DNA of 64,000 nt from Victivallis lenta (GCF_009695545.1 NZ_VUNS01000008.1:124001-188000), one strand, 5' to 3'; numbered from the stretch's first letter, positions 46,880 to 57,397 are shown. Program-made: numbers and translations. Notes: generated by a model not told the origin, from the sequence alone.

Positions 46880-47689
46880 ATGGCGATGGAGAAGATTATG
46901 AAATCAGCTTTGCACACAATCGCTCCTGCAATGATGCTTGCAATGGCACTTTTGCTGTCGATGAACCTCATTGCAGATGTATCGGGGGACGACATGATAG
47001 CCTCATCTTCCTCTTCGAATCCTCCAGGGACAATTGAAATCCAGCAACCGGATTTCTTTGACATCGGCATAGAATATAATTCATCCATCAGAGATGGTTC
47101 GCTTAGAGAAGCGATTTTGGGTAAACTGATCGAAATCGTCGGACAACCGATCTTTCGTATTGAGGGGCCAGCCACTTTTACAGATGGTTCCATTGCGACC
47201 CAGACTGTGATCATTGATTTTTTGGGCGTGTGGGAGCTAAAAGGTAATTTACATCGAAATGACACGGTTTATTTAAGAGAGGGAATCGTTACGGACCGGG
47301 CTTTTTTGAAGTTTGGATTGACCGAAGACAATGGTGATGGAGCCAAGTGGAGAATCATGGATGGTGCAGTACCCAATGCCACAATTGATCCCGGGCACCC
47401 CCAAGGAGACCTTCAGGTTATACATACCGGCTTCGGATTATGCATGGGGGCCGCCCTTAACGGTATTTCTTATGAGCTGTTCAACGATTTGAATTATTTA
47501 GAAGAAAATCAGGATGAAAACTCTTACGGAAGAATGCATCAAACACTTTCCACATCCGACTGCACATCGATATATCCAAACTTTATTTTGCACAGCAATT
47601 ACGGTTATTCAGCCAGATTAGGTGATCTGGAAGAGCAAGAAAACTATACTCTAATCATAACTTTAACGTCAGGGATAAATGTAGAATAA
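46880..47689 (+). CDS. AT-rich secreted protein of unknown function
   Basis: The 269-residue product has a signal peptide (MLAMALLLSMNLIADVSG) and an acidic mature part without recognisable domains; strands with IRDGSLREAILGKLIEIVG and YTLIITLTSGINVE are visible, and three cysteines. GGAGGT 6 nt upstream of the ATG makes it a credible gene. Base composition and codon use are clearly more AT-rich than the neighbours, and the gene lies between two direct repeats, so it looks acquired. The 46707-46879 leader has nothing I can name. Confidence 0.7.
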   Translation: MAMEKIMKSALHTIAPAMMLAMALLLSMNLIADVSGDDMIASSSSSNPPGTIEIQQPDFFDIGIEYNSSIRDGSLREAILGKLIEIVGQPIFRIEGPATFTDGSIATQTVIIDFLGVWELKGNLHRNDTVYLREGIVTDRAFLKFGLTEDNGDGAKWRIMDGAVPNATIDPGHPQGDLQVIHTGFGLCMGAALNGISYELFNDLNYLEENQDENSYGRMHQTLSTSDCTSIYPNFILHSNYGYSARLGDLEEQENYTLIITLTSGINVE

Positions 47690-47764
47690 ATTTTGTAGAC
47701 GTTATAAAGTGCCGAGTCATACTGGCATGGATATTCACCGATGAGCTGGTCCGGTGGTAGCCCT

Positions 47765-47828
47765 GCCGTCAGTAAGACAAGCATTCAAGACAGCCTCCCT
47801 CCGCTATGGGGGGAGGCTTCTTTATATA
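47765..47828 (+). terminator. Direct repeat, right copy, forming an intrinsic terminator
   Basis: The right copy ends in a 10-bp stem GCCTCCCTCC/GGGGGGAGGC with loop GCTAT and then TTCTTTATAT, about 100 nt after the AT-rich gene stop. The same hairpin in the left copy is less perfect. Confidence 0.75.
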
Positions 47829-47898
47829 GCGTTCTCTCCCCGAATCGGTGAGCTGGGCGGCGATCCTGAGCGGATCAGGTTACTCAGGGACAACGTCT

Positions 47899-49046
47899 GA
47901 AGCAAAAACGGGGGACAGGCTGCCGTTGCGGCTCTGCAGGAGGAGCGCGCCGAGGTGACGGCGTTTTTCGCCCTGAGCGATTTTCTGACCTTCAATGCCA
48001 TCCGGTATTTTATCGGGCACGGAGTCAGTGTCCCGGAGAATATATCGGTCGTCGGTTTCGATAACGCCGTGCTGGCGGCGGCGCTGACCGTTTTCTGCAT
48101 CTTCTGGTTCATGCTGGATTTCGGGACGACGCTGGCCAACGGCATTTTCGTCGCTTTGGTCAACGACGTGGTGCCGCGCAATTTCCTCGGGCGCTTCTTC
48201 GGGCTGTTCCGCGGCGTGAGCCTGATTGCCGGAATCCTCTTCAACTATTTCCTGTTCGGAATCGCCGAGCAGAACTTCTTCCTGATTTTCCTGGGTCTGG
48301 CCGTCATCTATGCCGCGGGGTTCGTGACCGTCTGCCTGAAGGTCAAAGAGGGAACATATCCGCCGGTCGAGCCGGAAGAGGAAAAGGCGGGCGGCTTCTC
48401 CGCCGCCGCGAAGAACTATTTCGTCGAATGTTTCGGGCACCCCTTCTACCGCTGGGTGATCCTGGCCTATGTCACCTGCGGGCTGGCCAACATTCCTTTC
48501 AACGCCTATACGATCTTCTACGCGAAAAGCATCGGCGTCGATATGGACGCGGTCGGCAAATACCTGGCGATCACTTACCTGATCTCATTGTGCCTGAGCT
48601 ATTTTCTCGGAATGCTGGCCGACCGGTTCCATCCGATCCGGATGGGACTCGTTTCGATGGTCCTGTACGGCATCGTGGCGATCTGCGGCATTTTCTTCAT
48701 CCGGGGAACCGTCTCCTTTGCGATCATCATGATCCTTCACGGCGTCGTGACCGGCAGCTACTTCACGCTGATCGCCTCCTACGCGCAGAGGCTGTTTCCG
48801 CGGGAACTGTTCGCGCAGTTCAACTCCGCGATGGCGATCGCCGTCTCCCTGAGCTGGGTGTTCGTCTCAACGGTCGTCGGCGGGATGCTGGACCTGACCG
48901 GGCACCGGTATCATTACGTCTGGTACGCGGGAGCCCTCTTCTCGTTCCTCGGAATCGCTTTCCTGTGGGTGGTCTACCGGAAATATCTGGAACTCGGCGG
49001 CGACTCCGCCTATCAGGCGCCGGCGGTGCAGGCGGTGGAATCATGA
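47899..49046 (+). pseudogene. Fusion of a LacI-type regulator tail to an N-terminally truncated MFS transporter
   Basis: A frame open from a TGA near 47898 reads GQAAVAALQEERAEVTAFFA, then LSDFLTFNAIRYFIGHGVSV, PENISVVGFDN. That is the effector-binding domain end of LacI/GalR regulators. Directly after it, at about 48070, it becomes an MFS permease (FCIFWFMLDFGTTLANGIFV, then about eight helices to VAYRK-type tail) without its first membrane segments. GGAGGA lies 9 nt before a GTG at 47955, so a 363-residue chimera could be made, but neither half is complete. It reflects a deletion between a regulator gene and a transporter gene. Its TGA overlaps the next ATG. Confidence 0.75.
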
Positions 49047-50047
49047 AAATCGTCACCATCGGCGCCGGCGCCCACGCGGCCCTGACCCACGGCCCGGCCC
49101 TGGCCGCGATCGCGCAGGAGGACCCGGCAGTGGAGCTGGCCGCCGTCTGCGATGTCCGGCGCGAAAGGGCCGAAGAGTTTTCGCGGCAGTTCGGCTACCG
49201 GAGAACCTATGCCGATTACGAGGAGATGCTCGATGCGGAAGCTCCGGACGGCGTGACTTTGCTCTCCTCCGAATCCATGACCTCCCGGATCGGCAGCGCC
49301 GTCCTGCGGCGCGGCATTCCGCTTCTGCTGGAGAAACCGCCCGGCCGCAATTCCGCCGAGCATGAACAGCTGCTCCGGGCGTATCAGCTGCGCCGGACGC
49401 CGCACCTGATCGCCTTCAACCGGCGCTATATGCCGCTGGTCAGCCGGGCGCGCCGCCTCTGGCGGCAGCTGGTCCCGCCGGAAAAGCTCCAGAGCGTCCG
49501 GTGCGACTTCTACCGGCACAACCGGCACGACCCGGATTTCTCCACCACCGCGATTCACGGCATCGATCTGGCCGCTTATCTGGCGGAAGCGTCATACACG
49601 GATTTCCGGATCAGCCTGCAGCGGAACGGAAAGGGAGAGTGCACGGCGATCTCCCTCTGGAGCGGGATGACCGGGGGAAGCTGCGCGCAGTTTCTCTTCT
49701 GCCAGCAGTCCGGCTGCAGCTTCGAAAGAGTCCACATGGCTTCGGAACATTATGCCATGACCCTCGAGTTGCCGGCCCTCGGCACCTGCGACATTCCCGG
49801 CCGGATCGTGCTGTACCACCGCGGCGGCCTCCTCCGGGAAATTCCGATGGAGGGGGATGCCCGGAGCTGCCGCCCCTTCCTGCTGGGCGGATTTTATCAC
49901 GAAAATCTCGCATTCATCGATATGCTGAAAAAGAAAAATTTCGACGGCAGGAACGCCGATCTGGAACGGGTGCTCTCCGTCATCCGGGTGACGGAGGCGG
50001 TCAGCAGCTCCATTCTTCCGGCCGGACTCTGTCAGATGGAATCATGA
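49043..50047 (+). CDS. Gfo/Idh/MocA-family NAD(P)-dependent oxidoreductase
   Basis: The 334-residue protein has the N-terminal Rossmann fold (KIVTIGAGAHAALTHGP, then AAVCDVRRERAEEFSRQFG) and the EKPPGRNSAEHEQ motif, whose Glu-Lys-Pro is the family catalytic lysine site. It also has the HGIDLAAYLAE helix. It would oxidise or reduce a sugar or sugar acid. ATGA overlap with the chimeric transporter frame shows the original operon order transporter-dehydrogenase. It converges on and overlaps the araC-type gene by 16 nt. Confidence 0.85.
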   Translation: MKIVTIGAGAHAALTHGPALAAIAQEDPAVELAAVCDVRRERAEEFSRQFGYRRTYADYEEMLDAEAPDGVTLLSSESMTSRIGSAVLRRGIPLLLEKPPGRNSAEHEQLLRAYQLRRTPHLIAFNRRYMPLVSRARRLWRQLVPPEKLQSVRCDFYRHNRHDPDFSTTAIHGIDLAAYLAEASYTDFRISLQRNGKGECTAISLWSGMTGGSCAQFLFCQQSGCSFERVHMASEHYAMTLELPALGTCDIPGRIVLYHRGGLLREIPMEGDARSCRPFLLGGFYHENLAFIDMLKKKNFDGRNADLERVLSVIRVTEAVSSSILPAGLCQMES

Positions 50048-50937
50048 TCGGCGGGGGGCTGTTTCCGGTATTCGTGCGGCGTCATTCCAGTGGCCGCCTT
50101 GAAGATGCGGGTGAAGTAGTTGTGACGGGAAAAACCCGCTTTCGCCGCGATTTCGGCAATGCTGTAAGGCGTCCTCTGCAGCAGGTCCTTGGCGTATTCG
50201 AGCCGGTAGGTCCGGATCAGCCGGCCGATGGAGGAGCCGGTCTCCCGGGCGAACATCGTGTTCAGATAATTGGGGTGCATGTGGAGCTCCTGCGCCAGAT
50301 AGTTGACGCTGAAGCTGGTCAAATTGAAATTCATCTCGACCAGCTTGTGAATGTTCTCGACCATCGCATGCCTGGAGTCGGTCTGCAGCTTCGGAATTTT
50401 CGTATTGGTCTCCATGACGAGGCTGTAACCGGTCAGCCAGAGCCGGAAAAGACTGCTGGAGGCGTCGAAGGGGGAGCCGGTCGGCTTGAATTCGTTCCTG
50501 CTCTCGTTGAAGTAGTTCTCCGCGAGGCGGTGGAGACGCTGGAAGCCGGACGCTTCGAGGTCGGTCAGCGATTTGATGATGAAATCGCGCGTGTCGCGTT
50601 CATCGCTCAGAGCCTGCAGCGGGAAAAGGCCGTAACCGCCTTCCCGGTCCCGGAAGCGCCAGATGCAGGAGGTGTGCTCCACGCCGGTCTCCGCGTTCGG
50701 GATGAACAAATGAGGGACATTCGGATTGATGAACAGCAGATCCTTCTCTTTGAGAAAGATCGGAGCCAGGTTCGGGAACCGGACATAGCAGTCGCCCTGT
50801 GAAATGAGAATCAGGTGATAGGAAGGATGGGTATGAAGCTTTTCAATCGACCAGCGGAAAAACAACTGATGGTGCAGATGTTCGATCTCAATGCTGTATT
50901 CCGTCTCCATGCAGCGGATCAGGCATTCGGCTTTCAT
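50032..50937 (-). CDS. AraC-family transcriptional regulator
   Basis: The 301-residue protein has an N-terminal cupin-like sensor domain (LHTHPSYHLILISQGDCYVRFP, then LLFINPNVPHLF) and two C-terminal helix-turn-helix motifs (TSFSVNYLAQELHMHPNYLN and YSIAEIAAKAGFSRHNYFTR, with the family ending FKAATGMTPHEYRK). AGGAGT precedes the ATG. The divergent heparinase-like gene starts 57 nt away, so that promoter region is its likely target. Confidence 0.9.
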   Translation of the reverse strand: MKAECLIRCMETEYSIEIEHLHHQLFFRWSIEKLHTHPSYHLILISQGDCYVRFPNLAPIFLKEKDLLFINPNVPHLFIPNAETGVEHTSCIWRFRDREGGYGLFPLQALSDERDTRDFIIKSLTDLEASGFQRLHRLAENYFNESRNEFKPTGSPFDASSSLFRLWLTGYSLVMETNTKIPKLQTDSRHAMVENIHKLVEMNFNLTSFSVNYLAQELHMHPNYLNTMFARETGSSIGRLIRTYRLEYAKDLLQRTPYSIAEIAAKAGFSRHNYFTRIFKAATGMTPHEYRKQPPADHDSI

Positions 50938-50994
50938 ATGGCAGGACTCCTTCCGCCAGTTAAAATAGCAACGAAAAACATAAAGTCAAGAAAA

Positions 50995-53391
50995 ATGAAA
51001 ATATTCCGAAACCGATTCCGTGCCGCAAAACCGTTTCTGGCCTCTCTTCTGATCGCATTTGCCGCCGCCGTGTTCGGCGCCGCGCCGCGGGAAACGACCC
51101 CGGACGAGGTCCGGCAGCTGTTCGAACGGAACTCGCCGGAGCATCCCCGGCTGTTCCTGCGCGACTTCGGAATTCTCGAACAGGCCCGGCAGACCCCCTC
51201 GGGAGCCGCGCTCTCCGGGCGGATTCTGCACGAGGCCGGAAAAATGCTGGAGTATCCGGTTGTCGAGCGCACCCTGATCGGCACGCAGATGCTCCACGTC
51301 AGCCGCACGGTTCTCTACCGGGTCAATACGCTGACGCTTGCCTGCCGCCTGAGCGGCGAACGCCGCTACGCCGACCGGGCGATCCGGGAAATGCGGAACG
51401 CCGCCGCCTTTCCGGACTGGAATCCGCAGCATTTCCTCGATGTCGCCGAAATGACGCTCGCCCTCTCCTTCGGCTACGACTGGCTTTACGACCTGCTCAG
51501 CAGCGACGACCGCAAGGCGATCGAAGAGGCGATCGTCGCCAAAGGGCTGCTGCCCTCCTGGGAAAACCGGAGCGGCAACTGGTGGATCCGGGGCGCCAGC
51601 AACTGGAATCAGGTCTGCCATGCGGGAATGGCGGCCGGTTCGCTCGCCGTCTTCGAGAAAAATCCGGAGCTGGCGGCCCGGACCGTCGCCCGCGCGGTCA
51701 ACAACCTGCCGATCGCGCTGCGTGCGTCCTATTTTCCGCGCGGCGCATATCCGGAGGGACCGATGTACTGGAGCTACGGCACCGATTTCACGGCCGTCCT
51801 GCTCGCCGTCCTGACGAGCTCGCTCGGTACGGAGTTCGATCTCTCCCGGGCTCCGGGCTTCGCCGAAACCGGGGAATACATGCTCGCGGTGCGCGCGCCG
51901 AGCGGCCTCGCCTTCAACTATGCGGACTCCGTCGGGGATATCGGCACCGGCTTCGCGCAGGTGTTCCTGGCCGGGCACTTCGACCGGCCGGACTGGATCC
52001 CGCCCCGGATGCAGGAGGACCTGCTCTCCGCCGGCGCGTACCGCCGGGAGGATGTCAGCAAGGAGGGCAACCGGATGCTGCCGCTGGCCATGATCTTCTT
52101 CCGCGATTACCGCCGGCCCGTCAGAGAAGCGCCCAGGACATACTTCAGCGGAAACGAGGCAGCCGTGCCGGTCGCAATGCTCCGCACCGGCTGGGAGCCG
52201 GAAGCCGGTTATCTCGGCGTCAAGGCCGGCAGCCCGAGCTGGCCGCACGGCCATATGGACGCAGGTTCGTTCGTCTATGAGGCGGACGGCGTGCGCTGGG
52301 CGCAGGAGATCGGCTGGAACAATTACGACAATTTCCTGTCGCGCGGCATGAAGCTGTGGAACACGGAGCAGGACTCCGACCGCTGGAAAATTTTCTGCAT
52401 CGGCCCCTTCAGCCACAACATCCTGCTGATCGACGGACAGCTCCAGGCGGCAAAGCACAAAGCGCATATCCTGGAATGCACGGAGAACTCCGTCGTCGTC
52501 GAGCTTTCGGACCTCTACGAAGGCCGGGCCGACCGGGTGACCCGCTCCTTCCGGCTGAATCCGGACCGCAGCGTCGACATCACGGACCGGGTCGCCGGAG
52601 TCCGGCCGGGCTCCGTGCTCCGCCGGCAGATGCTGACCGGAGCCGCCGCAACCGTCGAACAGTCGGAGCTCCTCCTGACCGAAAACGGCAAACAACTCCG
52701 GCTGTCGGTCGATTCTCCGGTTCCGGGGACGTGGAAGATCACGGAGACAAAGGAGCTCGAGGCGGAGTGGGACACTCCGAACCGGGGGCGGCGCATCGTC
52801 GCCTACGAACAGGCCGTGCCTGCGGACGGGCGGCTCATCAGCACGGTTCATCTGGTTCCCGGTTCGACGCAGGAGATTCCCGCCGGAGTCATTTCGCCGG
52901 GAAGTGCGGAAAAATGGGCGGCGACGCACGAGCTGCCCGAGTTTGCGCTGGAGGGGGAATTCACGTTTGAATGCAAGGTGCGTCCGGTCAGGAGCCGCGC
53001 TCCGGAGAAAGTCTGGAAAAACGGCGGCGTCGCCGTCTGCCGCGACGAACGGAATTACTTCCTTTTCTCCTTCTGCGAAGCCCCGGCGGCAAGCGGCGGC
53101 CGCCGATTCCTCGAATTGAAACAGCAGAAGGACGGCCGCTGGGGAGCCGCCGACGGGATCGCCCCCGGCGAACACCGCTCCGACTTCCGCTGGGAGTACG
53201 GCACGGACTACCGGATGAGCATCGCCGTATCCAGGACGGCCGTCACCGGCACTCTCCGCACGATGGACGGGAACGAAGCGGCGAAAATCACCGTGCCCCG
53301 CACACCGGGTGAAGCGGTGACCTCCGGCCGGGCGGCGCTGCGCGTCTCCGGACTCCAGATATATTTCTCCGAACCGGAACGAAGCCGCTGA
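50995..53391 (+). CDS. Secreted heparinase II/III-family polysaccharide lyase-like protein
   Basis: The 798-residue protein has a signal peptide (FLASLLIAFAAAVFGAA). An alpha-helical toroid (about 35-400) includes SFGYDWLYDLLSSDDRKAIE and GNWWIRGASNWNQVCHAG. The heparinase II/III beta-domain follows, with the signature WPHGHMDAGSFVYEADGVRW (metal or catalytic His). The last ~120 residues (ELPEFALEGEFTFECKVRPV) look like an added beta-sandwich. It should cleave uronate-containing glycans by beta-elimination, feeding UxaC at 15.6 kb. The ATG at 50995 is chosen by signal peptide position; its ribosome site is weak. Confidence 0.85.
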   Translation: MKIFRNRFRAAKPFLASLLIAFAAAVFGAAPRETTPDEVRQLFERNSPEHPRLFLRDFGILEQARQTPSGAALSGRILHEAGKMLEYPVVERTLIGTQMLHVSRTVLYRVNTLTLACRLSGERRYADRAIREMRNAAAFPDWNPQHFLDVAEMTLALSFGYDWLYDLLSSDDRKAIEEAIVAKGLLPSWENRSGNWWIRGASNWNQVCHAGMAAGSLAVFEKNPELAARTVARAVNNLPIALRASYFPRGAYPEGPMYWSYGTDFTAVLLAVLTSSLGTEFDLSRAPGFAETGEYMLAVRAPSGLAFNYADSVGDIGTGFAQVFLAGHFDRPDWIPPRMQEDLLSAGAYRREDVSKEGNRMLPLAMIFFRDYRRPVREAPRTYFSGNEAAVPVAMLRTGWEPEAGYLGVKAGSPSWPHGHMDAGSFVYEADGVRWAQEIGWNNYDNFLSRGMKLWNTEQDSDRWKIFCIGPFSHNILLIDGQLQAAKHKAHILECTENSVVVELSDLYEGRADRVTRSFRLNPDRSVDITDRVAGVRPGSVLRRQMLTGAAATVEQSELLLTENGKQLRLSVDSPVPGTWKITETKELEAEWDTPNRGRRIVAYEQAVPADGRLISTVHLVPGSTQEIPAGVISPGSAEKWAATHELPEFALEGEFTFECKVRPVRSRAPEKVWKNGGVAVCRDERNYFLFSFCEAPAASGGRRFLELKQQKDGRWGAADGIAPGEHRSDFRWEYGTDYRMSIAVSRTAVTGTLRTMDGNEAAKITVPRTPGEAVTSGRAALRVSGLQIYFSEPERSR

Positions 53392-53443
53392 CGGACTCCG
53401 GCAGGGGGAAACCGGAAGCCGTTGCAGATTCTTTTTTCCGGAC

Positions 53444-53472
53444 TTGAAACCGGCGCAATTCCGTGATAGAGT
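53444..53472 (+). promoter_or_regulatory. Promoter of the HlyD-RbbA-YhhJ operon
   Basis: TTGAAA (53444-53449), 17 nt, TAGAGT (53467-53472), about 78 nt before the first gene. The preceding 53392-53443 has only a small TCCGG/CCGGA stem with a downstream T run. Confidence 0.55.
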
Positions 53473-53550
53473 ATTCAAATTGACGAAATCAAAAAGCGGA
53501 GCGGCACTTCAATAACCGGCTCCGGAACTCAAGGCGGGGATGGCGGATCG

Positions 53551-54618
53551 GTGAAGAAAATCATTTTGCTGCTGGTGATCGCGGCGGTGGCCGCGGCAGG
53601 GTATTTCTTTTATAAAAAGTACAGTGACGCCGGGAAGAACGGCAACGGCCGGCTGGTTTCCGGCAACGGCCGGCTGGAAGCCACCGAGGTCAGCATTGCG
53701 ACCAAGCTTGCCGGGCGGATCGAGGAGGTCATGGTCAACGAGGGCGACTTCGTCACCCGGGGGCAGCCGCTGGCGCGGATGCAGACCAACGTGCTTGAGG
53801 CGCAACTCGCGCAGGCCCAAGCCCAGCACAGCCGGGCGGTGACCGCCGAAGCCAGCGCCAAGGCGACCATCGAAGTCCGCCTCAGCGAAAAGGAGGCGGC
53901 CAAAGCCGTCGTCCTCCAGAAGAAGAGCGGCCTCGACGGCGCCCGGAAACGCTATGAGCGGCTGAAGCTGCTGGATCAGGCCGACGCGACCTCAAAACAG
54001 CAGTATGAAGATGCCGAGACCGCCTTTTTCGCAGCGGAGGCGGAGCTGGCGGCGGCGCAGGCCAGCCTGAAGCAGGCCGACGCCGCCATCGAAGTGGCCA
54101 AAGCGGAGGCGGCCGGCGCGGCTGCCGCCATCGAAGCCGCCGATGCCGATATCGCCCGCATTCAGGCCGACATCGACGACAGCCTTCTTACGGCGCCCCG
54201 CGAAGGGCGCATCCAATACCGCATCGCCCAGCCCGGCGAAGTGCTTTCCGCCGGCGGCCGGGTGCTGAACCTGGTGGACCTGACCGATGTATATATGACC
54301 TTTTTCCTGCCGGAGGAGGTTGCGGGCAAGGTCTCTCTCGGAGCGGACGTCCGGCTGGTGTTCGACGCCATCCCGGATATTCCCATCCCGGCCGAGGTCT
54401 CCTATGTGGCCAGCGTCGCGCAGTTCACCCCGAAAACGGTGGAGACCCAGAGCGAGCGGCAGAAGCTGATGTTCCGCGTAAAGGCGCGCATCGATCCGGC
54501 CCTGCTCCGGAAATACATCAAACTGGTCAAGACCGGAATTCCCGGCGTAACCTGGGTCAAACTCGATCCCGCGGCGGAATGGCCCGAGGCCCTGCAGTTG
54601 AAGAAGAGGGAGTTATGA
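53551..54618 (+). CDS. HlyD-family membrane fusion protein (YhiI-like)
   Basis: The 355-residue protein has an N-terminal membrane anchor ([20 protein letters not shown]). The lipoyl half-motifs [20 protein letters not shown] and [20 protein letters not shown] flank a long Ala/Glu/Lys coiled coil (about 85-210), and a beta-barrel follows. It spans the periplasm between inner-membrane ABC proteins and an outer-membrane channel, which is not encoded here. The start is a GTG. Gene order matches E. coli yhiI-rbbA-yhhJ, and the stop overlaps the ABC gene by 4 nt. Confidence 0.85.
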   Translation: MKKIILLLVIAAVAAAGYFFYKKYSDAGKNGNGRLVSGNGRLEATEVSIATKLAGRIEEVMVNEGDFVTRGQPLARMQTNVLEAQLAQAQAQHSRAVTAEASAKATIEVRLSEKEAAKAVVLQKKSGLDGARKRYERLKLLDQADATSKQQYEDAETAFFAAEAELAAAQASLKQADAAIEVAKAEAAGAAAAIEAADADIARIQADIDDSLLTAPREGRIQYRIAQPGEVLSAGGRVLNLVDLTDVYMTFFLPEEVAGKVSLGADVRLVFDAIPDIPIPAEVSYVASVAQFTPKTVETQSERQKLMFRVKARIDPALLRKYIKLVKTGIPGVTWVKLDPAAEWPEALQLKKREL

Positions 54619-57395
54619 GCGCACGCCCCCCGGAGCCGCTTCGGTCCGGGGAGCCGGTCGTCCGGATCACGGACGTGAGTCTGCATTACGGGAAGACACC
54701 GGCTCTGGACCGGGTGACGGCGGAGATTCCCCCCGGCCTGATGGTCGGCCTGATCGGGCCGGACGGCGTCGGCAAATCGAGCCTGCTGTCGCTGGTCACC
54801 GGCGCGCACGCCATGCAGGCGGGGGAACTGCATGTGCTCGGCGGCGACATGCGCAGCCGGACGCACCGCAAACGAGTCTGCCCCCGTATCGCCTATATGC
54901 CGCAGGGACTCGGGAAAAACCTCTATTTCACCCTGACGGTGGAGGAGAACCTGCAATTTTTCGCCCGCCTTTTCGGTCACGGCGCCGCCGAGCGCCGCCG
55001 CCGGATCGACCGGCTCACCCGGAGCACCGGGCTCCACGCCTTCCTGGACCGGCCGGCCGGAAAACTCTCCGGCGGCATGAAACAGAAGCTCGGACTCTGC
55101 TGCGCCCTGATTCACGATCCAGATCTGCTGGTGCTCGACGAGCCGACGACCGGTGTCGACCCGCTGGCGCGCCGCCAGTTCTGGGATCTGATCGACAGCG
55201 TCCGGGCGGAGCAGCCGGAGATGGGCGTCATCGTCGCCACCGCCTATATGGACGAAGCGCAGCGGTTCGACTGGCTGATCGCCATGGACGACGGCAGGAT
55301 CCTCGATACCGGTTCTCCGAAGGAGCTGCTCGAAAAGACCGGGAGCGACAATCTCGATGCAGCCTTCATCGGACTCCTGCCCGAAACCAAACGGGCGGCC
55401 CACAGGGAACTCGTCGTACCGCCGCTTCCGCAGGGCGGTGAAAACGATATCGCCATCGAGGCGCGCGGCCTGACCAAACGGTTCGGATCGTTCACGGCGG
55501 TGGATCATGTCAGCTTCCGCATCCGCCGCGGCGAGATCTTCGGCTTTCTCGGTTCCAACGGCTGCGGCAAAACCACCACCATGCGGATGCTGACCGGCCT
55601 GATCCCGGCCACGGAAGGGGAAGCGCGGCTCTTCGGCAAGCCGGTCGGCGACGACGACATTGCGGTGCGCCGGCAGCTGGGATACATGACCCAGAGCTTT
55701 TCCCTGTACGGCGAGTTGAACGTGCGTCAGAATCTGCTCCTCTACGCCCGGCTTTACCGCATCCCCGAGGAGGAGGTCGCCGGCCGGGTGGAGGAGATGC
55801 TCAAGCGGTTCGGGCTCGAAAGCGTGGCGCAGAGCCTCCCGGACTCCCTGCCGCTCGGAATCAGGCAGCGCCTGTCGCTGGCCGCGGCAGTGGTGCACCG
55901 GCCGCAGATCCTCATTCTCGATGAACCGACCTCCGGAGTGGACCCGGTGGCGCGGGACGGTTTCTGGGAGCTTATCATCGAACTGTCGCGGCGTGACGGG
56001 GTGACGATCTTCATCACCACCCACTTCATGAACGAGGCGGAACGCTGCGACCGCATCTCCCTGATGCACGCGGGGAAATCCCTCGCCTGCGATTCTCCTG
56101 CGGCGCTGGTGAAGGCGCGCGGCACGGCCACGCTGGAAGAGGCCTTCATCGACTATCTGCGCGAGGCGGAACCGGCCTCCGGAACGGCTCCGGCGGAGAA
56201 AATGGCGCTGACGGCAAACGCGGAACAGGAAGAGGATGGCGCAGCACAGCACCGCTTTCTCCCCTCCCTGTTCAACCTCCGGCGCTGGTACAGCTGCTGC
56301 TGGCGTGAAAGCCTCGAACTGAGCCGGGACCCCATCCGGCTGACGCTGGCGCTGTTCGGCGCCATCCTCCTGATGCTGGTGATGGGGTTCGGCATCAGCA
56401 TGGACGTGGAGGACCTCTCGTTCGCCGTGCTGGACCGCGACCAGAGCGAACTGAGCCGGAATTACGCTCTGAACATCGCCGGCTCCCGCTATTTCGTGGA
56501 GAAACCGCCGATCCGGGACTATGAAGACCTCGATTACCGGATGCGGAGCGGCGAGGTCAGTCTGGTGGTGGAGTTTCCGCCTCAGTTCGGCAAAATGGCG
56601 GAACAGGGATATTCCCCGCAGGTCGCGTTCTGGATCGACGGCGCCATGCCCACGCGGGCGGAGACCATTCAGGGCTACGTGAAGGCGATGCACGCCTCCT
56701 GGCTGGCGGACCGGGCCAAATACCATTCCGGCGCGGCCGGAGCGACGGCGGCCGCCTCCATCGAAACCCGCTACCGCTACAACCCCGATGTGATGAGCCT
56801 CCCGGCGATGGTGCCCGCGGTGATTCCGATCCTGCTGCTGATGATTCCGGCGATTCTGGCCGCGCTGGCCGTGGTCCGTGAAAAAGAGATGGGGTCGATC
56901 ATCAATCTGTACGTGACGCCGCTGACCCGCACGGAGTTCCTGCTCGGCAAGCAGCTGCCCTATATCCTGCTCTCCTCGCTGAGTGCGCTCCTGCTTCTCC
57001 TGATGGCCGTGACGATCTTCGACGTGCCGATCAAGGGCAGCCTTCCGACGCTCGTGCTGTCGCTGGCGGTGTACTGCACGATCTCCACCGGCATGGGGCT
57101 TCTGGCCTCGGCGGTGACGCGCAGCCAGATTGCCGTGATCTTTCTGACCATGATCGGCACCATGCTGCCGGCGGTTCAGTTCTGCGGCCTGATCAACCCG
57201 GTGACGACGCTGGAGGGATTCGGGCGCTTCATCGGCAGCATCTATCCGACGACCTACATGCTGCTCATCAGCCGGGGCGTGTTCAATAAGGCGCTGAATT
57301 TCTCCGACCTCCACGTGCCGTTCTTCTGCATGCTTGTGATGGTTCCGATCATCCTGGGGCTCGGCATCGCCGTTTTGAGAAAGCAGGAGGCGTGA
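54615..57395 (+). CDS. rbbA: RbbA-type double ATPase with ABC-2 membrane domain
   Basis: The 926-residue protein contains two ABC ATPase domains and a C-terminal ABC-2 permease. The first domain has Walker [10 protein letters not shown], signature LSGGMKQK and Walker [14 protein letters not shown]. The second has [10 protein letters not shown] and [12 protein letters not shown] but a non-standard signature, PLGIRQR in place of LSGGxRQR, a trait of this family. From about residue 570 a helix, a periplasmic loop and about five more helices follow. The E. coli homologue is described as a ribosome-associated ATPase; an exporter role with HlyD and YhhJ partners is more in line with the operon. GAGGGAG precedes the ATG. 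Confidence 0.85.
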   Translation: MSARPPEPLRSGEPVVRITDVSLHYGKTPALDRVTAEIPPGLMVGLIGPDGVGKSSLLSLVTGAHAMQAGELHVLGGDMRSRTHRKRVCPRIAYMPQGLGKNLYFTLTVEENLQFFARLFGHGAAERRRRIDRLTRSTGLHAFLDRPAGKLSGGMKQKLGLCCALIHDPDLLVLDEPTTGVDPLARRQFWDLIDSVRAEQPEMGVIVATAYMDEAQRFDWLIAMDDGRILDTGSPKELLEKTGSDNLDAAFIGLLPETKRAAHRELVVPPLPQGGENDIAIEARGLTKRFGSFTAVDHVSFRIRRGEIFGFLGSNGCGKTTTMRMLTGLIPATEGEARLFGKPVGDDDIAVRRQLGYMTQSFSLYGELNVRQNLLLYARLYRIPEEEVAGRVEEMLKRFGLESVAQSLPDSLPLGIRQRLSLAAAVVHRPQILILDEPTSGVDPVARDGFWELIIELSRRDGVTIFITTHFMNEAERCDRISLMHAGKSLACDSPAALVKARGTATLEEAFIDYLREAEPASGTAPAEKMALTANAEQEEDGAAQHRFLPSLFNLRRWYSCCWRESLELSRDPIRLTLALFGAILLMLVMGFGISMDVEDLSFAVLDRDQSELSRNYALNIAGSRYFVEKPPIRDYEDLDYRMRSGEVSLVVEFPPQFGKMAEQGYSPQVAFWIDGAMPTRAETIQGYVKAMHASWLADRAKYHSGAAGATAAASIETRYRYNPDVMSLPAMVPAVIPILLLMIPAILAALAVVREKEMGSIINLYVTPLTRTEFLLGKQLPYILLSSLSALLLLLMAVTIFDVPIKGSLPTLVLSLAVYCTISTGMGLLASAVTRSQIAVIFLTMIGTMLPAVQFCGLINPVTTLEGFGRFIGSIYPTTYMLLISRGVFNKALNFSDLHVPFFCMLVMVPIILGLGIAVLRKQEA

Positions 57396-57397
57396 GG

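Noticed and set aside
46880-47689. Transposase or IS element
   Set aside because: The only gene encodes a secreted protein without DDE, HUH or recombinase motifs, and the flanking repeats are direct rather than inverted.
47955-49046. A genuine new class of LacI-MFS fusion protein
   Set aside because: Both partners are incomplete (no DNA-binding domain, no first membrane helices) and the site adjoins other rearrangement scars, so a deletion product is more likely.
48428-50047. A longer N-terminus for the Gfo/Idh/MocA protein
   Set aside because: The extension is the out-of-frame translation of the MFS gene; the Rossmann motif and ATGA overlap fix the start at 49043.
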